From the NCBI GenBank assembly GCA_040756575.1, contig JBFLYP010000004.1, forward strand, positions 1 through 64,000: a stretch of DNA of 64,000 nucleotides. Reading direction: 5' to 3'. This stretch comes from DTYU01 sp040756575 (GTDB lineage: Bacteria > Bacillota > Desulfotomaculia > Desulfotomaculales > Ammonificaceae). The translations under genes and the position numbers were made by a program. Each line of letters opens with the position of its first letter. Position 1 is the stretch's first letter. This document shows, one piece after another, positions 45,737 to 54,225 of the stretch. Under the pieces are notes generated by a model. The model saw only the letters and a program-made list of their open reading frames with translations, ran no database searches and was not told the origin of the DNA.

Positions 45737-45964
45737 CTATCTTGCTGCCTTAGCAAAGTCTGTCGACACCCAGGGCCTCTTCCCCTGAAGCGACTGGTCC
45801 CGGCTGTACGTCACACACATAAAACCGCAGAGCCTGCACCTGTTGCACTTATCGGTATCCACGTAGATGTTCCCGTCCTTAGGCGAAATGCTGATCGCGT
45901 CCACCGGACAGACGGTCAAACAGAAGGGAGCGGGGCAAAAATGGCTACAGATCATATTCAGCAT
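45737..45964 (-). CDS. Small ferredoxin-like protein
   Basis: 75 residues. CPAPFCLTVCPVDAI and CNRCRLCGFMC resemble two [4Fe-4S] motifs; the first is non-standard (C-x4-C-x3-C) after an upstream Cys. It follows the synthase-like gene at 45981 by 16 bp, and both end an ANTAR-regulated gene series, so it probably supplies electrons to that flavoprotein. Confidence 0.8.
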   Translation of the reverse strand: MLNMICSHFCPAPFCLTVCPVDAISISPKDGNIYVDTDKCNRCRLCGFMCVTYSRDQSLQGKRPWVSTDFAKAAR

Positions 45965-45980
45965 CTTGGCAACCTCCTTC

Positions 45981-47546
45981 TTAACCTAAGATCCTGTCGA
46001 TCTCTTCCAAATCCGATTCCATTATGTAAGGAATCCCTGTCACTTCGGCGGCTTCCCGGGTCAGCGCGACCAGATCGTTTCTTTCTATCGCACCTAATTT
46101 GAACTTGCGCGCTCCAGCCATAAGCTGTTTCAAGCCGACCGCTAACCTGTCATAGTACGTGTAGATACCGATCGCTGCCGGAGGGATCTTTTCAAAGTCT
46201 TTCCCGTATTTTTCCTTGAGTGCGGCGGCGCCGACGAAGGTACGGAGGACGGCGTCCCGGTACTCTTTGCCTTTTCCGTATACCTCTTCTAATTTCCTCC
46301 CCTGAGTCTTGCCGACCATGGCTGCAGTTAGGGTAGCCCTTCCCATGCAAACCGCCTTGATGTAAGGCGCTCCCAGCGCGATGGCCTTAAAAATGTGGTC
46401 TTCAAGCGATATCCCGCCTGCTATAGCACATGCCGGTACAAACTCGCCTTTTTCTTCCAGTCTCTTCAAGAATCTATAAAGTAGGCTCTCGAGGTGAACC
46501 GTTGGTATTCCCCATTCGTTCATCATCCGCCAGGGGCTCATGCCGGTTCCGCCACCGGCGCCGTCTACGGTCAGCAAATCAATTTTCCCCATGGAGGCGT
46601 ATTTTACCGCCCGGGCCAGGTCGGCTGCGCGGTAAGCACCAGTTTTTAGCGTGACATATTTTGCTCCGAGGCTTCTCAGTCTTTCGACTTCCTTAAGGAA
46701 GGCTTCTTCTTCCACCATACCTAAACGGGAATGCCTTTCAAACTCGCTTATGCCCCCGAGTTTAAACTGTTCCTGGACCGCCGGGTCTTCCGGGTCAGGT
46801 TGTACAATGTACCCGCGTTGTTTCAACTGTAAGGCCCTTTCTAAGCTGGGTAGTTTTACCTCGCCGCCGATACATTTGGCGCCCTGCCCCCACTTGAGCT
46901 CGATTCCTTCAACACCGAGTTTATCTATTGCGTACTCGGCAACGCCCAAGCGCGTATCTTCCACGTTTAATTGCACGACCATCAACCCGTGGCCGTCGTA
47001 CCAGTCCTTAAAAACCTGAACCCTTCTCGCGAGCTCAGGGGAGTTGACCACCTTGCCGTTGCTGATCTCGGCGTTCGGGTCCATACCGCAGACGTTTTCG
47101 CCGCAAACCAGGATGGTCCCGCAAATGGCCGCTCCGACGGCGCAACCCTCCCAGTTTATCCTGGCGATATCGGTTGAGCCGAGAGCACCGGTGAAGAAGG
47201 GGTATTTCATTTTTACTTTGTTGCCGGGAGTTCCCACTTCTGTAGAAATATCTACGGCCGGGAAGGTTGCTTTATCCGGGTCGGCTTCGATGCCTACAGC
47301 TCCGACACATGTTCCTTGAATATTGAAGTAGGAAAAATCAACGGGGTAGTCTTTTTCCGCTCCACTGGTAGATGTACCGAACGGCTGGGGATAGATGATC
47401 TCTCTGCCGCGAAGAGAGGACCTGCCTACCTCGCAATAGCCGGGACAGCCGTCCACGCAAGTCACACACAGTCCTGATAACGGAGCGGGGGAGACGCGGG
47501 TGGTTGTTACAGTGGCTGCACTTACATTAGGTTTACTTAAGCTCAT
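45981..47546 (-). CDS. FMN-binding glutamate-synthase-domain paralog 1, lacking the Fe-S motif
   Basis: 521 residues of the glutamate synthase central-domain family (FMN TIM barrel). The N-terminal Cys motif CVTCVDGCPGYCEVGR replaces the ferredoxin domain of true archaeal-type GltB. GQGAKCIGGEVKLPS, TVDGAGGGTGMSPWRMM and AIAGGISLEDHIFKA mark FMN and substrate loops. The 3Fe-4S cysteine motif present in the gene at 58364 (CNICNIGLCPKGI) is absent. It probably reduces another substrate or works with the following ferredoxin. Preceded by an ANTAR-type attenuator at 47723-47786. Confidence 0.82.
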   Translation of the reverse strand: MSLSKPNVSAATVTTTRVSPAPLSGLCVTCVDGCPGYCEVGRSSLRGREIIYPQPFGTSTSGAEKDYPVDFSYFNIQGTCVGAVGIEADPDKATFPAVDISTEVGTPGNKVKMKYPFFTGALGSTDIARINWEGCAVGAAICGTILVCGENVCGMDPNAEISNGKVVNSPELARRVQVFKDWYDGHGLMVVQLNVEDTRLGVAEYAIDKLGVEGIELKWGQGAKCIGGEVKLPSLERALQLKQRGYIVQPDPEDPAVQEQFKLGGISEFERHSRLGMVEEEAFLKEVERLRSLGAKYVTLKTGAYRAADLARAVKYASMGKIDLLTVDGAGGGTGMSPWRMMNEWGIPTVHLESLLYRFLKRLEEKGEFVPACAIAGGISLEDHIFKAIALGAPYIKAVCMGRATLTAAMVGKTQGRKLEEVYGKGKEYRDAVLRTFVGAAALKEKYGKDFEKIPPAAIGIYTYYDRLAVGLKQLMAGARKFKLGAIERNDLVALTREAAEVTGIPYIMESDLEEIDRILG

Positions 47547-47722
47547 TCTTCATAAACCTCCTTGTTCAGTTTACGGCAGCATCACATAGCTGCCGTTTTC
47601 TACTGTAAAGCTTCGCCTTACTGGTTTGGTAAATTTTTCGGGAATAAGAAGGTGGTAGTAAAGTATAGCTCACCCCCAGTCATGTTTTAAAAGTTCCTGG
47701 TGCCACGTTTGAAGACAAAAAA

Positions 47723-47786
47723 CCCCTGCAGCATTCAACTGTCAGGGGCGCCATTGCCTCCCGGTTCAAGGGTACGCCGTTGTACC
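47723..47786 (-). promoter_or_regulatory. ANTAR-type two-hexaloop antiterminator/terminator
   Basis: Minus-strand RNA order: P1 GGTAC-AACGGC-GTACC (47771-47786), P2 GGC-AATGGC-GCC (47747-47758), then terminator CCCCTG...CAGGGG (47723-47748) followed by UUUUUU. Both loops are six bases with A1 and G4. P2 and the terminator share bases, so they are mutually exclusive. The remainder of 47547-47904 holds no gene. Confidence 0.85.
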
Positions 47787-47904
47787 TAACCTATAGAGAC
47801 CGTTCAACAACTCCCTAAAGAACATCAACGGACCTGTTGAGCTTCCACTTTTTTAAGTTAATTTATTAACGACAATCGGTTAGAAGTAATTCAAGATTTC
47901 TCCA

Positions 47905-49476
47905 TCAGCCGAGAATCTTTTCAACCTCTTCTGCATCGACGTCCGCAATATACCTAATGCCGGTTAACTCCGCTGCTTCCCGTGTAAGTGCAGCCACGTC
48001 GTCGCGGTCAATGAGGTCGAGTCTGAACTTGCGGGCACCGCACATAAGCTGCCTCAGGCCCTGGGCTAGGCGCTGGAAGTATGTGTAGACACCGATGGCT
48101 CCAACAGGCAGGCGCTTGAAGCCGTCGCCCAAAATCTCCTTAAGCTCGGTAGCCCCGATGAATACCTGCTCGATGGTATCACCATATTTCTGGTATTCGG
48201 CTGCAACTTTACCCTCACGTAACGCTTCGCCGACTGTTTTTCCAACCATCGCAGCCGCTAACGGCGCCCTTGCCATTCCGACAGCTTTCATGTAAGGCGC
48301 ACCGATTGCGAGCACCTTGAAGATGTGGTCTTCCAGGCTGAAACCGCCGGCCATTGCCACAGGCGGCAGATACTTCTCCTTTTTCCTCAGAGTTTCCAGG
48401 TAATTGTATAAAAGGGCCTGCAAGTGCAGGGTAGGTACGCCCCACTCGTTCATCATGCGCCAAGGACTCATCCCGGTGCCGCCGCCGGCTCCGTCGACCG
48501 TCAGTAAGTCGAGCTTTGCGTCAGATGCGTACTTAACGGCCCGTGCCAGGTCTGCCGGGCGGTATGCACCGGTTTTCAGAAAGATATACTTAGCACCGGC
48601 CTTACGCAGTTCTTCGACACGCTGCATGAAAGACTCGTAGTCCACCATCCCGATTCGGGAATGGCGCTCGAACTCTTTGAATGCGCCGGCTTCAAAGGCT
48701 GCCTGCACCGCCGGGTCTTCCGGGTCGGGTAAAACGATATAGCCGCGGCTTTTGAGCTGCAGCGCCCTTTTTAGGGTGTTCAGCTTCACCTCCCCGCCGA
48801 TGTCCTTGGCGCCCTGACCCCATTTCAGTTCTACTGATGTGATACCGTATTTCTCGATGACCCATTCATGGACGCCAAGACGGGTGTCCTCTACGTTGGC
48901 CTGAACCGCTATAAACCCGTCGTCCCCGGCCCACTCGGTGAATGCCTTAATCCGCTCTTCCATGGCTGGTGATTTTACGATTCTGCCGTTTTTGATTTCC
49001 GCTTTTGGGTCCATTGCACAAACATTTTCACCGATGACAATACCGCATCCGGAGATCGCCGCTCCGGCGGCAAGGTGCTCCCAGTTATTAGCGGCGACGT
49101 TGGTCGAACCCATTGCTGCAATAACAAAGGGCAGCCGCAGCTTCAGGCTTTCGTCCGCTCCCAGGGCGCTCCGCAGGTCTACCGCCGGGAAGATCGCCTT
49201 GTCCGGGTCAGGGTCCACACCATAGGCGCCTACCGCGGTTCCCATGATACTGAAATGCGAATAGTCGATGGGGTATTTTTTCTGGGATGCGGAAGTGGTT
49301 TTCCCGAAGGGTTGCGGGTAAAGCACTTCTTTTCCGCGGATTGCCGATCGCCCGACCTCGCAAAGACCCGGGCAGCCGTCGAGGCAAGTTACACACATTC
49401 CACTGACGGAACTTTGAGTCTGGGTGCGTAATTTCGTCAATGTTGCTGCAGAAGCGTTTATTCCAAGACTGTACAC
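47905..49476 (-). CDS. FMN-binding glutamate-synthase-domain paralog 2, lacking the Fe-S motif
   Basis: 523 residues from GTG 49476 (GGAGG 9 nt upstream), aligning with paralog 1 from SLGINASAATLTKL onward. It has the same N-terminal motif CVTCLDGCPGLCEVGR and core GQGAKDIGGEVKLN and VDGAGGGTGMSPWRMM. Again the 3Fe-4S cysteine motif is missing. The two paralogs are clearly a duplication. Function is inferred only to the level of an FMN oxidoreductase tied to glutamate metabolism. The 238-bp gap upstream shows no attenuator. Confidence 0.82.
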   Translation of the reverse strand: MYSLGINASAATLTKLRTQTQSSVSGMCVTCLDGCPGLCEVGRSAIRGKEVLYPQPFGKTTSASQKKYPIDYSHFSIMGTAVGAYGVDPDPDKAIFPAVDLRSALGADESLKLRLPFVIAAMGSTNVAANNWEHLAAGAAISGCGIVIGENVCAMDPKAEIKNGRIVKSPAMEERIKAFTEWAGDDGFIAVQANVEDTRLGVHEWVIEKYGITSVELKWGQGAKDIGGEVKLNTLKRALQLKSRGYIVLPDPEDPAVQAAFEAGAFKEFERHSRIGMVDYESFMQRVEELRKAGAKYIFLKTGAYRPADLARAVKYASDAKLDLLTVDGAGGGTGMSPWRMMNEWGVPTLHLQALLYNYLETLRKKEKYLPPVAMAGGFSLEDHIFKVLAIGAPYMKAVGMARAPLAAAMVGKTVGEALREGKVAAEYQKYGDTIEQVFIGATELKEILGDGFKRLPVGAIGVYTYFQRLAQGLRQLMCGARKFRLDLIDRDDVAALTREAAELTGIRYIADVDAEEVEKILG

Positions 49477-49714
49477 TATTATCATCCTCCAAAGCATGAA
49501 AATAAGAACATAGTGGAAATGCGTTTTATCTTCTTGTCTGTTTATTGATTGAAGAAATGCCTGTTTTGCCTGTAAAAAACCCACCTCGCTTCGATTTAAG
49601 GTTTTTATGAATTAGGTTCAGCAACTTTTATGTCCAGGCAAGGGTTCTACATAGATCGGGACCTTACCGGTATTCTGTGTCGGACTTACGACCCCATGAC
49701 TCATGACTGCTGTT

Positions 49715-51007
49715 TTAAGGTAGATAACGCTCTATTTCCCACGGGTGAATCTCCGCTAAAAACTCATTCCACTCTTTCTCTTTTTCCCTTACGTAAAGGC
49801 GGTGAATTGACTCTCCCATAATTGTCTGGAGTAAGACATCGTCTTTTAACGCCTCGATCGCGGCGCCGAGGTGGCGGGGGAGAGTCTTGCCGCGGGCCGG
49901 GTCATTAGCCGAAAAGCTGCCGTTCGTTATCACCGGCAGGTCCGCAGGTTCTGAAATGCCTCTTATTCCGGCAGCAAGAACGGCCGACAGAAGCAGGTAG
50001 GGATTGCTGAGGGCATCCGGAACCCAGTATTCGAGGGCCGGTTCATCACCGGACAGTGCGGTGGTTAACATAGCTGTCCGGGTATCGGGAGACAGACCGG
50101 CTAAAATCTGCCCCTTGCTGGAAGCGAGTCTTTTATATGAGATAACCGAGGGGCAAGCCAAAGCGGTAAGACTCCCGGCGTGTTGCACAAGTCCAGCCGC
50201 AAAGTTGTGTCCCACCCTGCTCAACTCCCATGTACTGCTGGTACCGGTGAACAGATTTTTGCCTTCTTCCGTAAGGACGAGTAAAAGAGACATACCTGCA
50301 CCGGGGTATTCCTTAAACGGCTTCGGGATGAACGACGCGTATAGACCGTGGCGCTGGGCAACCGCCCGGATGACGAACTTCGCGGTAACGATCTTGTCGG
50401 CGATTGCCGGTAATGCATCTGCTTTGAGGTAAATCCGGTTCTTTCCTGGATCTTCCCCGTGGTGCGAAAAAGCCACTTCTATTCCCATTTCATCGAGGGT
50501 ATTTACTAAGTCGCGGCGGGCGTTTTCGCCGAGATCCAAAGGTGAAAGATCGCACAGGCCTGCATAGTCTTGTGGGACAAGAACCGGTTTGCCCCGCTCG
50601 TTTACGTGAAACAGGAAAAAGTCTATGGCCGCCCCTATGGAGAGACGGTAGCCCCCTGAGGCTTTTCCTAACACTTCTTCCAATACCCCGCGGGAGCAAC
50701 CGGAAAAACGTTCACCTGTTCTTGTATGCCCGTTGCAGATAAGCCTTGCAACAGCGCCGTCCCGGGGGCGCCAGGGGAACAGTATGAAGGAAGAACAGTC
50801 GGGGTGCAGAAAAACCTTTTCTTGCATGTCAGCCACGCCGGTAAACACAGAACCGTCCACGGTTACCTGGTTGGCCAGTACCCTTTCCAGTTCGGTAATA
50901 GGTACGGCTATGTTTTTCACCCGTCCGAATATATCTATAAACTGTAACCGGAGAAATCTAACGTGTTGTTCTTGTACCAATTCATGAATATCGGCGATCT
51001 TATACAC
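49715..51007 (-). CDS. Glutamine synthetase-like pseudoenzyme
   Basis: 430 residues, clearly homologous to the true GlnA at 61269 throughout (shared FPWRPRDGAVARLIC, FDLSPVDLGEEARRD-like LSPLDLGENARRD, AQRHGL, HPWEIE). Catalytic sites are lost: GPELEFFLF reads GAAIDFFLF (metal Glu pair gone), HHEVSPGQHEID reads HHGEDPGKNRIY (two more metal Glu gone), GSGMHTN reads GAGMSLL (metal His gone), and the RNRSPLIRIP and RIEFRS arginines are missing. It should not make glutamine. Start GTG 51007 with GAGAGG. It sits between ANTAR1 and a glutamate-synthase paralog behind its own attenuator, suggesting a regulatory or scaffold role. Confidence 0.88.
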   Translation of the reverse strand: MYKIADIHELVQEQHVRFLRLQFIDIFGRVKNIAVPITELERVLANQVTVDGSVFTGVADMQEKVFLHPDCSSFILFPWRPRDGAVARLICNGHTRTGERFSGCSRGVLEEVLGKASGGYRLSIGAAIDFFLFHVNERGKPVLVPQDYAGLCDLSPLDLGENARRDLVNTLDEMGIEVAFSHHGEDPGKNRIYLKADALPAIADKIVTAKFVIRAVAQRHGLYASFIPKPFKEYPGAGMSLLLVLTEEGKNLFTGTSSTWELSRVGHNFAAGLVQHAGSLTALACPSVISYKRLASSKGQILAGLSPDTRTAMLTTALSGDEPALEYWVPDALSNPYLLLSAVLAAGIRGISEPADLPVITNGSFSANDPARGKTLPRHLGAAIEALKDDVLLQTIMGESIHRLYVREKEKEWNEFLAEIHPWEIERYLP

Positions 51008-51027
51008 ACTATCCACCTCTCGATCAA

Positions 51028-51090
51028 CAAAAAAATCCCCACTCAGGTTGCAGGAATCCGACCACAACCCGGAGGGGACTTCGTTGCCCC
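51028..51090 (-). promoter_or_regulatory. ANTAR-type attenuator before the GS-like gene
   Basis: P2-type hairpin GGGGC-AACGAA-GUCCCC (51074-51090; six-base loop, A1, G4) overlaps the 5' arm of a terminator (51036-51077) ending in UUUUUUU just before the GTG at 51007. A clean P1 hairpin was not found upstream. Confidence 0.75.
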
Positions 51091-51183
51091 GATCACTTAT
51101 TTATGGTAAAACAGCTTAATGCTTGTGCAATATTATAAAACAAAATCGTGGAAAATCAACCCTAAGCGCAAAAAAGTTCGGTG

Positions 51184-51783
51184 TTATTCTTTTATAGTAC
51201 TGCGACACCGGATTTTATCTAAGGATGCGATTATCTCCTTAGCAACCCTTGCCATGGGCTGTCTCCGGTTCATGCTTAAGTGTCTCATGTAGTGATATGC
51301 TTCCCGCTCGCTCAGCCCTTTCTTCTCTGCCAGCAAGCCTCTCGCCTGTTCCACCAGCCGCCTCTCGACAAGATTCTTCTGCAACTTGGCGTTTTCGTGC
51401 TCAAGCGCAGATAGCCTTTGGAAGTTTGCCACTGCAACCTCTACCGCCGCAGCGATGTTGGCTTCTTCGATGGGCGGTAAAATGTAAGCCATGACCCACC
51501 CCTTCTTTGCCTGTTCGACAATCACTTCCTCATTCCGCGAATAAAATATTACCGCCATCAGCCGGTGTTCTTCCAGTATTTGCAACGCACCGGACCCGCC
51601 GCAATCGGGGATGGAAGGGTCAATAATCATTGCATCCGGATGAACTTCGAAGGCAAGGCGAAGGGCCGAGCGGGCTTCTGAGGTAGCTGCTATAACGTTA
51701 TGGCCCAGCCTCAACAGCATGTCCCGCAAGTGGTTGCAGTCCGGTTGATCCGCCACCGCAAGAAGGATACGGTAACCGTCCAA
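51184..51783 (-). CDS. ANTAR-domain response regulator 1
   Basis: 199 residues. Receiver-like domain with the phospho-acceptor Asp kept (AMIIDPSIPD). A coiled linker (LSALEHENAKLQKNLVERR) is followed by an ANTAR RNA-binding three-helix domain (LVEQARGLLAEKKGLSEREA, YHYMRHLSMNRRQPMARVAK). ANTAR proteins bind paired six-base-loop hairpins in nascent RNA and prevent termination. TTG 51783 start. No histidine kinase is adjacent. Confidence 0.92.
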   Translation of the reverse strand: MDGYRILLAVADQPDCNHLRDMLLRLGHNVIAATSEARSALRLAFEVHPDAMIIDPSIPDCGGSGALQILEEHRLMAVIFYSRNEEVIVEQAKKGWVMAYILPPIEEANIAAAVEVAVANFQRLSALEHENAKLQKNLVERRLVEQARGLLAEKKGLSEREAYHYMRHLSMNRRQPMARVAKEIIASLDKIRCRSTIKE

Positions 51784-51818
51784 TGGTACTCACTACCTTC
51801 CGTATTGTATTTTAACAT

Positions 51819-51854
51819 AAAAAAAATCCCCTTACAGGGGTTTCCCCGGTAAGG
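51819..51854 (-). promoter_or_regulatory. Alternative-hairpin attenuator before ANTAR1
   Basis: Terminator CCCC-UGUAA-GGGG followed by UUUUUUU competes with an upstream long hairpin CCUUAC-C-GGGGAAACCCC-U-GUAAGG (51830-51854). The competing hairpin has a three-base loop, so it differs from the six-base-loop type found elsewhere. Confidence 0.65.
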
Positions 51855-51895
51855 AGACATGAGGATGATAAAGGTGTCTCTATAATGAAAAAAAA

Positions 51896-51954
51896 ACGCC
51901 TCAGCAAAATGCTTTGGGCGTCATTGCCTCTTCAGCGGGTACAGTCGTTGTACC
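51896..51954 (-). promoter_or_regulatory. ANTAR-type two-hexaloop attenuator between ANTAR2 and ANTAR1
   Basis: P1 GGUAC-AACGAC-U-GUACC (51938-51954, one extra base beside the loop), P2 GGC-AAUGAC-GCC (51917-51928), then terminator GACGCCC...GGCGU (51896-51921) with an eight-U tract. P2 overlaps the terminator arm. Confidence 0.82.
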
Positions 51955-51972
51955 TAAATATAATTAATTGCG

Positions 51973-52569
51973 CTACCTGCGTTTCTTAATCCTTCCGGTC
52001 ACGCCGTGCGAGAGGATGATCGCATCCGCAATCTCCCGCATGGGCAAGCGCTTATCCATGCTCAGCTTCTGGATGCGCCGGAATGCTTCGCTCTCTGAAA
52101 TACCGAGATTTTCCATTAGAAGTCCTTTGGCTCTCTCGATAGCTTTGCGGTTTTCGAGGTTTGTTTTTAAGTTCCAGACTTTCTGCTCAAGACCGATGAT
52201 TTCCCGGTAGTTAGTCAGTGCAATTGTCACCGCCGGAATCAGTACTGTTTCGTCAAAGGGCTTGACAAGCATTCCAAAGACCCGTGTCTGCTTGGCCTTT
52301 TCCAAAGTTTCCTCCCAGAAACGGGAGCATACCACAATGACCGGGGCGAGCTTATCTTCAGAAGCGATGGAAGCTATTTCGAAACCGTTTATACCCGGCA
52401 AATGCGCCGAAACAATAGCCAGTTCAACCTGGCGCATACGGATCAGATTCAGGGCGGCCGCACCTTCCGCAACTTCTCCCACCAAGTGATAGCCGAATGT
52501 GCTGAGCCAGGTTGCGATATTTTTTCGCCAACCGGCGTCCTCATCGGCAACGATCACTCGTTCCCTCAC
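51973..52569 (-). CDS. ANTAR-domain response regulator 2 without phospho-acceptor Asp
   Basis: 198 residues. The receiver fold is intact (VIVADEDAG, MLVKPFDETVL) but the acceptor site reads LAIVSAHLPGINGFE, with Ser where Asp is expected. The coiled linker and ANTAR domain follow (AIERAKGLLMENLGISESEA, FRRIQKLSMDKRLPMREIAD). It may respond to a ligand or partner rather than phosphorylation. Start GTG 52569 with AGGAGG. Its leader has two attenuators. Confidence 0.92.
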   Translation of the reverse strand: MRERVIVADEDAGWRKNIATWLSTFGYHLVGEVAEGAAALNLIRMRQVELAIVSAHLPGINGFEIASIASEDKLAPVIVVCSRFWEETLEKAKQTRVFGMLVKPFDETVLIPAVTIALTNYREIIGLEQKVWNLKTNLENRKAIERAKGLLMENLGISESEAFRRIQKLSMDKRLPMREIADAIILSHGVTGRIKKRR

Positions 52570-52590
52570 TGAGAAGTCCTCCTGCTGAAC

Positions 52591-52661
52591 AAAAAACGCC
52601 CCGCAGTATACCCGACTGCACAGGGCGCCATTGCCACCTTAGAGAATACGTCGCTGTACCC
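52591..52661 (-). promoter_or_regulatory. ANTAR-type two-hexaloop attenuator in the ANTAR2 leader
   Basis: P1 GGGUAC-AGCGAC-GUAUUC (52644-52661), P2 GGC-AAUGGC-GCC (52624-52635), terminator CGCCCUGUGCAGU...ACUGCGGGGCG (52597-52627) then UUUUUU. Both loops have A1 and G4. Confidence 0.87.
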
Positions 52662-52712
52662 TCGTAATATTTACAGTTTCAGCACTCAAACCAAAACCTA
52701 CACGCTGTGAAC

Positions 52713-52801
52713 AAAAAACACCGCCGTGGTGCTGAGTGTTCCCCCTGAGAGGTTTCGTGCTGTTGTGGTTATAATTATACTTAACACATATTGAAAATCA
52801 A
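52713..52801 (-). promoter_or_regulatory. ANTAR2 promoter with a first leader terminator
   Basis: Minus-strand TTGATT (52796-52801), 16-bp spacer, TATAAT (52774-52779). Shortly downstream CACC-ACGGC-GGUG (52719-52731) followed by UUUUUU looks like a weak terminator. Transcripts would meet this one and then the two-hexaloop attenuator before ANTAR2. Confidence 0.72.
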
Positions 52802-52908
52802 TACCTCGGACAAGGAAAATAAAGGAAGAATTCTCGACCCGCTTCAGTAATGTACAATGCACCTAAGGCATTCATGGCTGCCGGTAGAGGTGAGACTACC
52901 TGCCTGCG

Positions 52909-54225
52909 TTAACCTGCAAACGTTTCGACGACCCCTCGCGCAGTCTTTACAATAAGATCTAACAGCCTGAGGCCGCCGCGATAGCCTAATATGGGCCAAC
53001 GGTCGCAACTGCACCGGTCATATACAGGGAAGCCTATCCGGAATAACGGCACCCCTGCACTTTTAGCGATTCCAGTCAAATATGAGGGACCTAAAATCAT
53101 GTCTGTTCCGCCTTGGTAAATAATACGCTCAATTTCAGATAGTTTGCTGCCGGAAATGATAACCGGCGCTTTGGCATACTTTTTTGCAATCGTTTCAATT
53201 TCGTGAACAAAGAGATCGCTGGGCGTATTGCTCATAACTGCTACCGGTTCCATTCCTAATTCGCAAGCAAAATGTGTAAGGGGTGAGATAAGATCGGGAT
53301 CTCCCGTTATCACAAACCTTTTCCCGGCCGTATATCGCTTTGATTTTCCCATTGCATCGAGGAGATTTTCCCGTTCGCGTTCATAGGCGGGGGGAATCCC
53401 TGCGCCGGTGAGGCCTTTGATTTGGTCAACGAAACGATCGGTAAATGTCAATCCTATGGGAAGCGGACCATAATGGGCCGGGACGCCGAATTTCAGGTAA
53501 AGGTAATCAGCACCGGCTCCTCCGGCATGCCTGCAAAGGGCGATTGTTGCAATGGAGTTTGCTGCATCGGCAAGCTCTTCAGGAAAGGTATAATTCGAAG
53601 CCGGGCCGGCCATATGCTCTTCCGGTCGGGTACCCAACGTTTCCGAACCATCGTATAACATTGTAAACGGAACACACATGCCGGCCAAAATGCGTTTCAC
53701 CTCGTGAAGATCACCGGGGTTTAGCATGCCGGGGATGATATTAAGTTTTCCATTGCAGGCCCCTTTAGGCCTCGCAAGGAGTTCAAGTACTGCCTTAGAG
53801 GCGATATCGTACCCGTTTACGTAGCTGCCCGAAGGCTGAAGCGCGTCTATGGACGCTATTTTAACGAACTCTTGCGATCGGAATTTCATCTCGGTGAGCC
53901 AGTTATTGATCATTTCGGCGGGGGAATCGTGGAGGCAGGTGTTTGTTAGATATATCAAACGCAGGTTGTACTTATTTGCAAGGCCGTAAACATCTTCAAC
54001 GAACTTATGCCGGCTGCAGGAAACTTCATGAAAGAAGGGTTTCCCCGAATTTAGTTCCTTGAAGTGGCGTGAAAGCATGAAACGCATATAGCCGCAACAG
54101 CTTTGGGGGCCGTGTACAAGGGCCGTTGCTCCCTTAATGCCCGAAATCAGGTATATCGCTCCGAGGGGTTGACAGACGTGGCAGGGACGTTCGACTGCGG
54201 TTTGCACACCAGACGCATTTGCCAT
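52909..54225 (-). CDS. Nitrogenase component 1 beta-subunit-like protein (NifK/VnfK-like, orphan)
   Basis: 438 residues from ATG 54225 (GGAGGGCGGGG upstream). Three cysteines expected for a P-cluster-like site are present: CHVCQPLGA, VHGPQSCCGYMR and LTNTCLHDSP. The NifK-type body follows (NIIPGMLNPGDLHEVKRIL, PIGLTFTDRFVDQI, RIGFPVYDR, GYRGGLRLLD). No NifH, NifD, NifE or NifB is in the window, so it is not part of a visible nitrogenase. Its leader carries an ANTAR-type attenuator, so it belongs to the nitrogen regulon. The reaction is unknown. Confidence 0.85.
   Translation of the reverse strand: MANASGVQTAVERPCHVCQPLGAIYLISGIKGATALVHGPQSCCGYMRFMLSRHFKELNSGKPFFHEVSCSRHKFVEDVYGLANKYNLRLIYLTNTCLHDSPAEMINNWLTEMKFRSQEFVKIASIDALQPSGSYVNGYDIASKAVLELLARPKGACNGKLNIIPGMLNPGDLHEVKRILAGMCVPFTMLYDGSETLGTRPEEHMAGPASNYTFPEELADAANSIATIALCRHAGGAGADYLYLKFGVPAHYGPLPIGLTFTDRFVDQIKGLTGAGIPPAYERERENLLDAMGKSKRYTAGKRFVITGDPDLISPLTHFACELGMEPVAVMSNTPSDLFVHEIETIAKKYAKAPVIISGSKLSEIERIIYQGGTDMILGPSYLTGIAKSAGVPLFRIGFPVYDRCSCDRWPILGYRGGLRLLDLIVKTARGVVETFAG

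Noticed and set aside
52909..54225. Part of a nitrogenase operon
   Set aside because: No NifH, NifD, NifE, NifN or NifB partner lies on either side.
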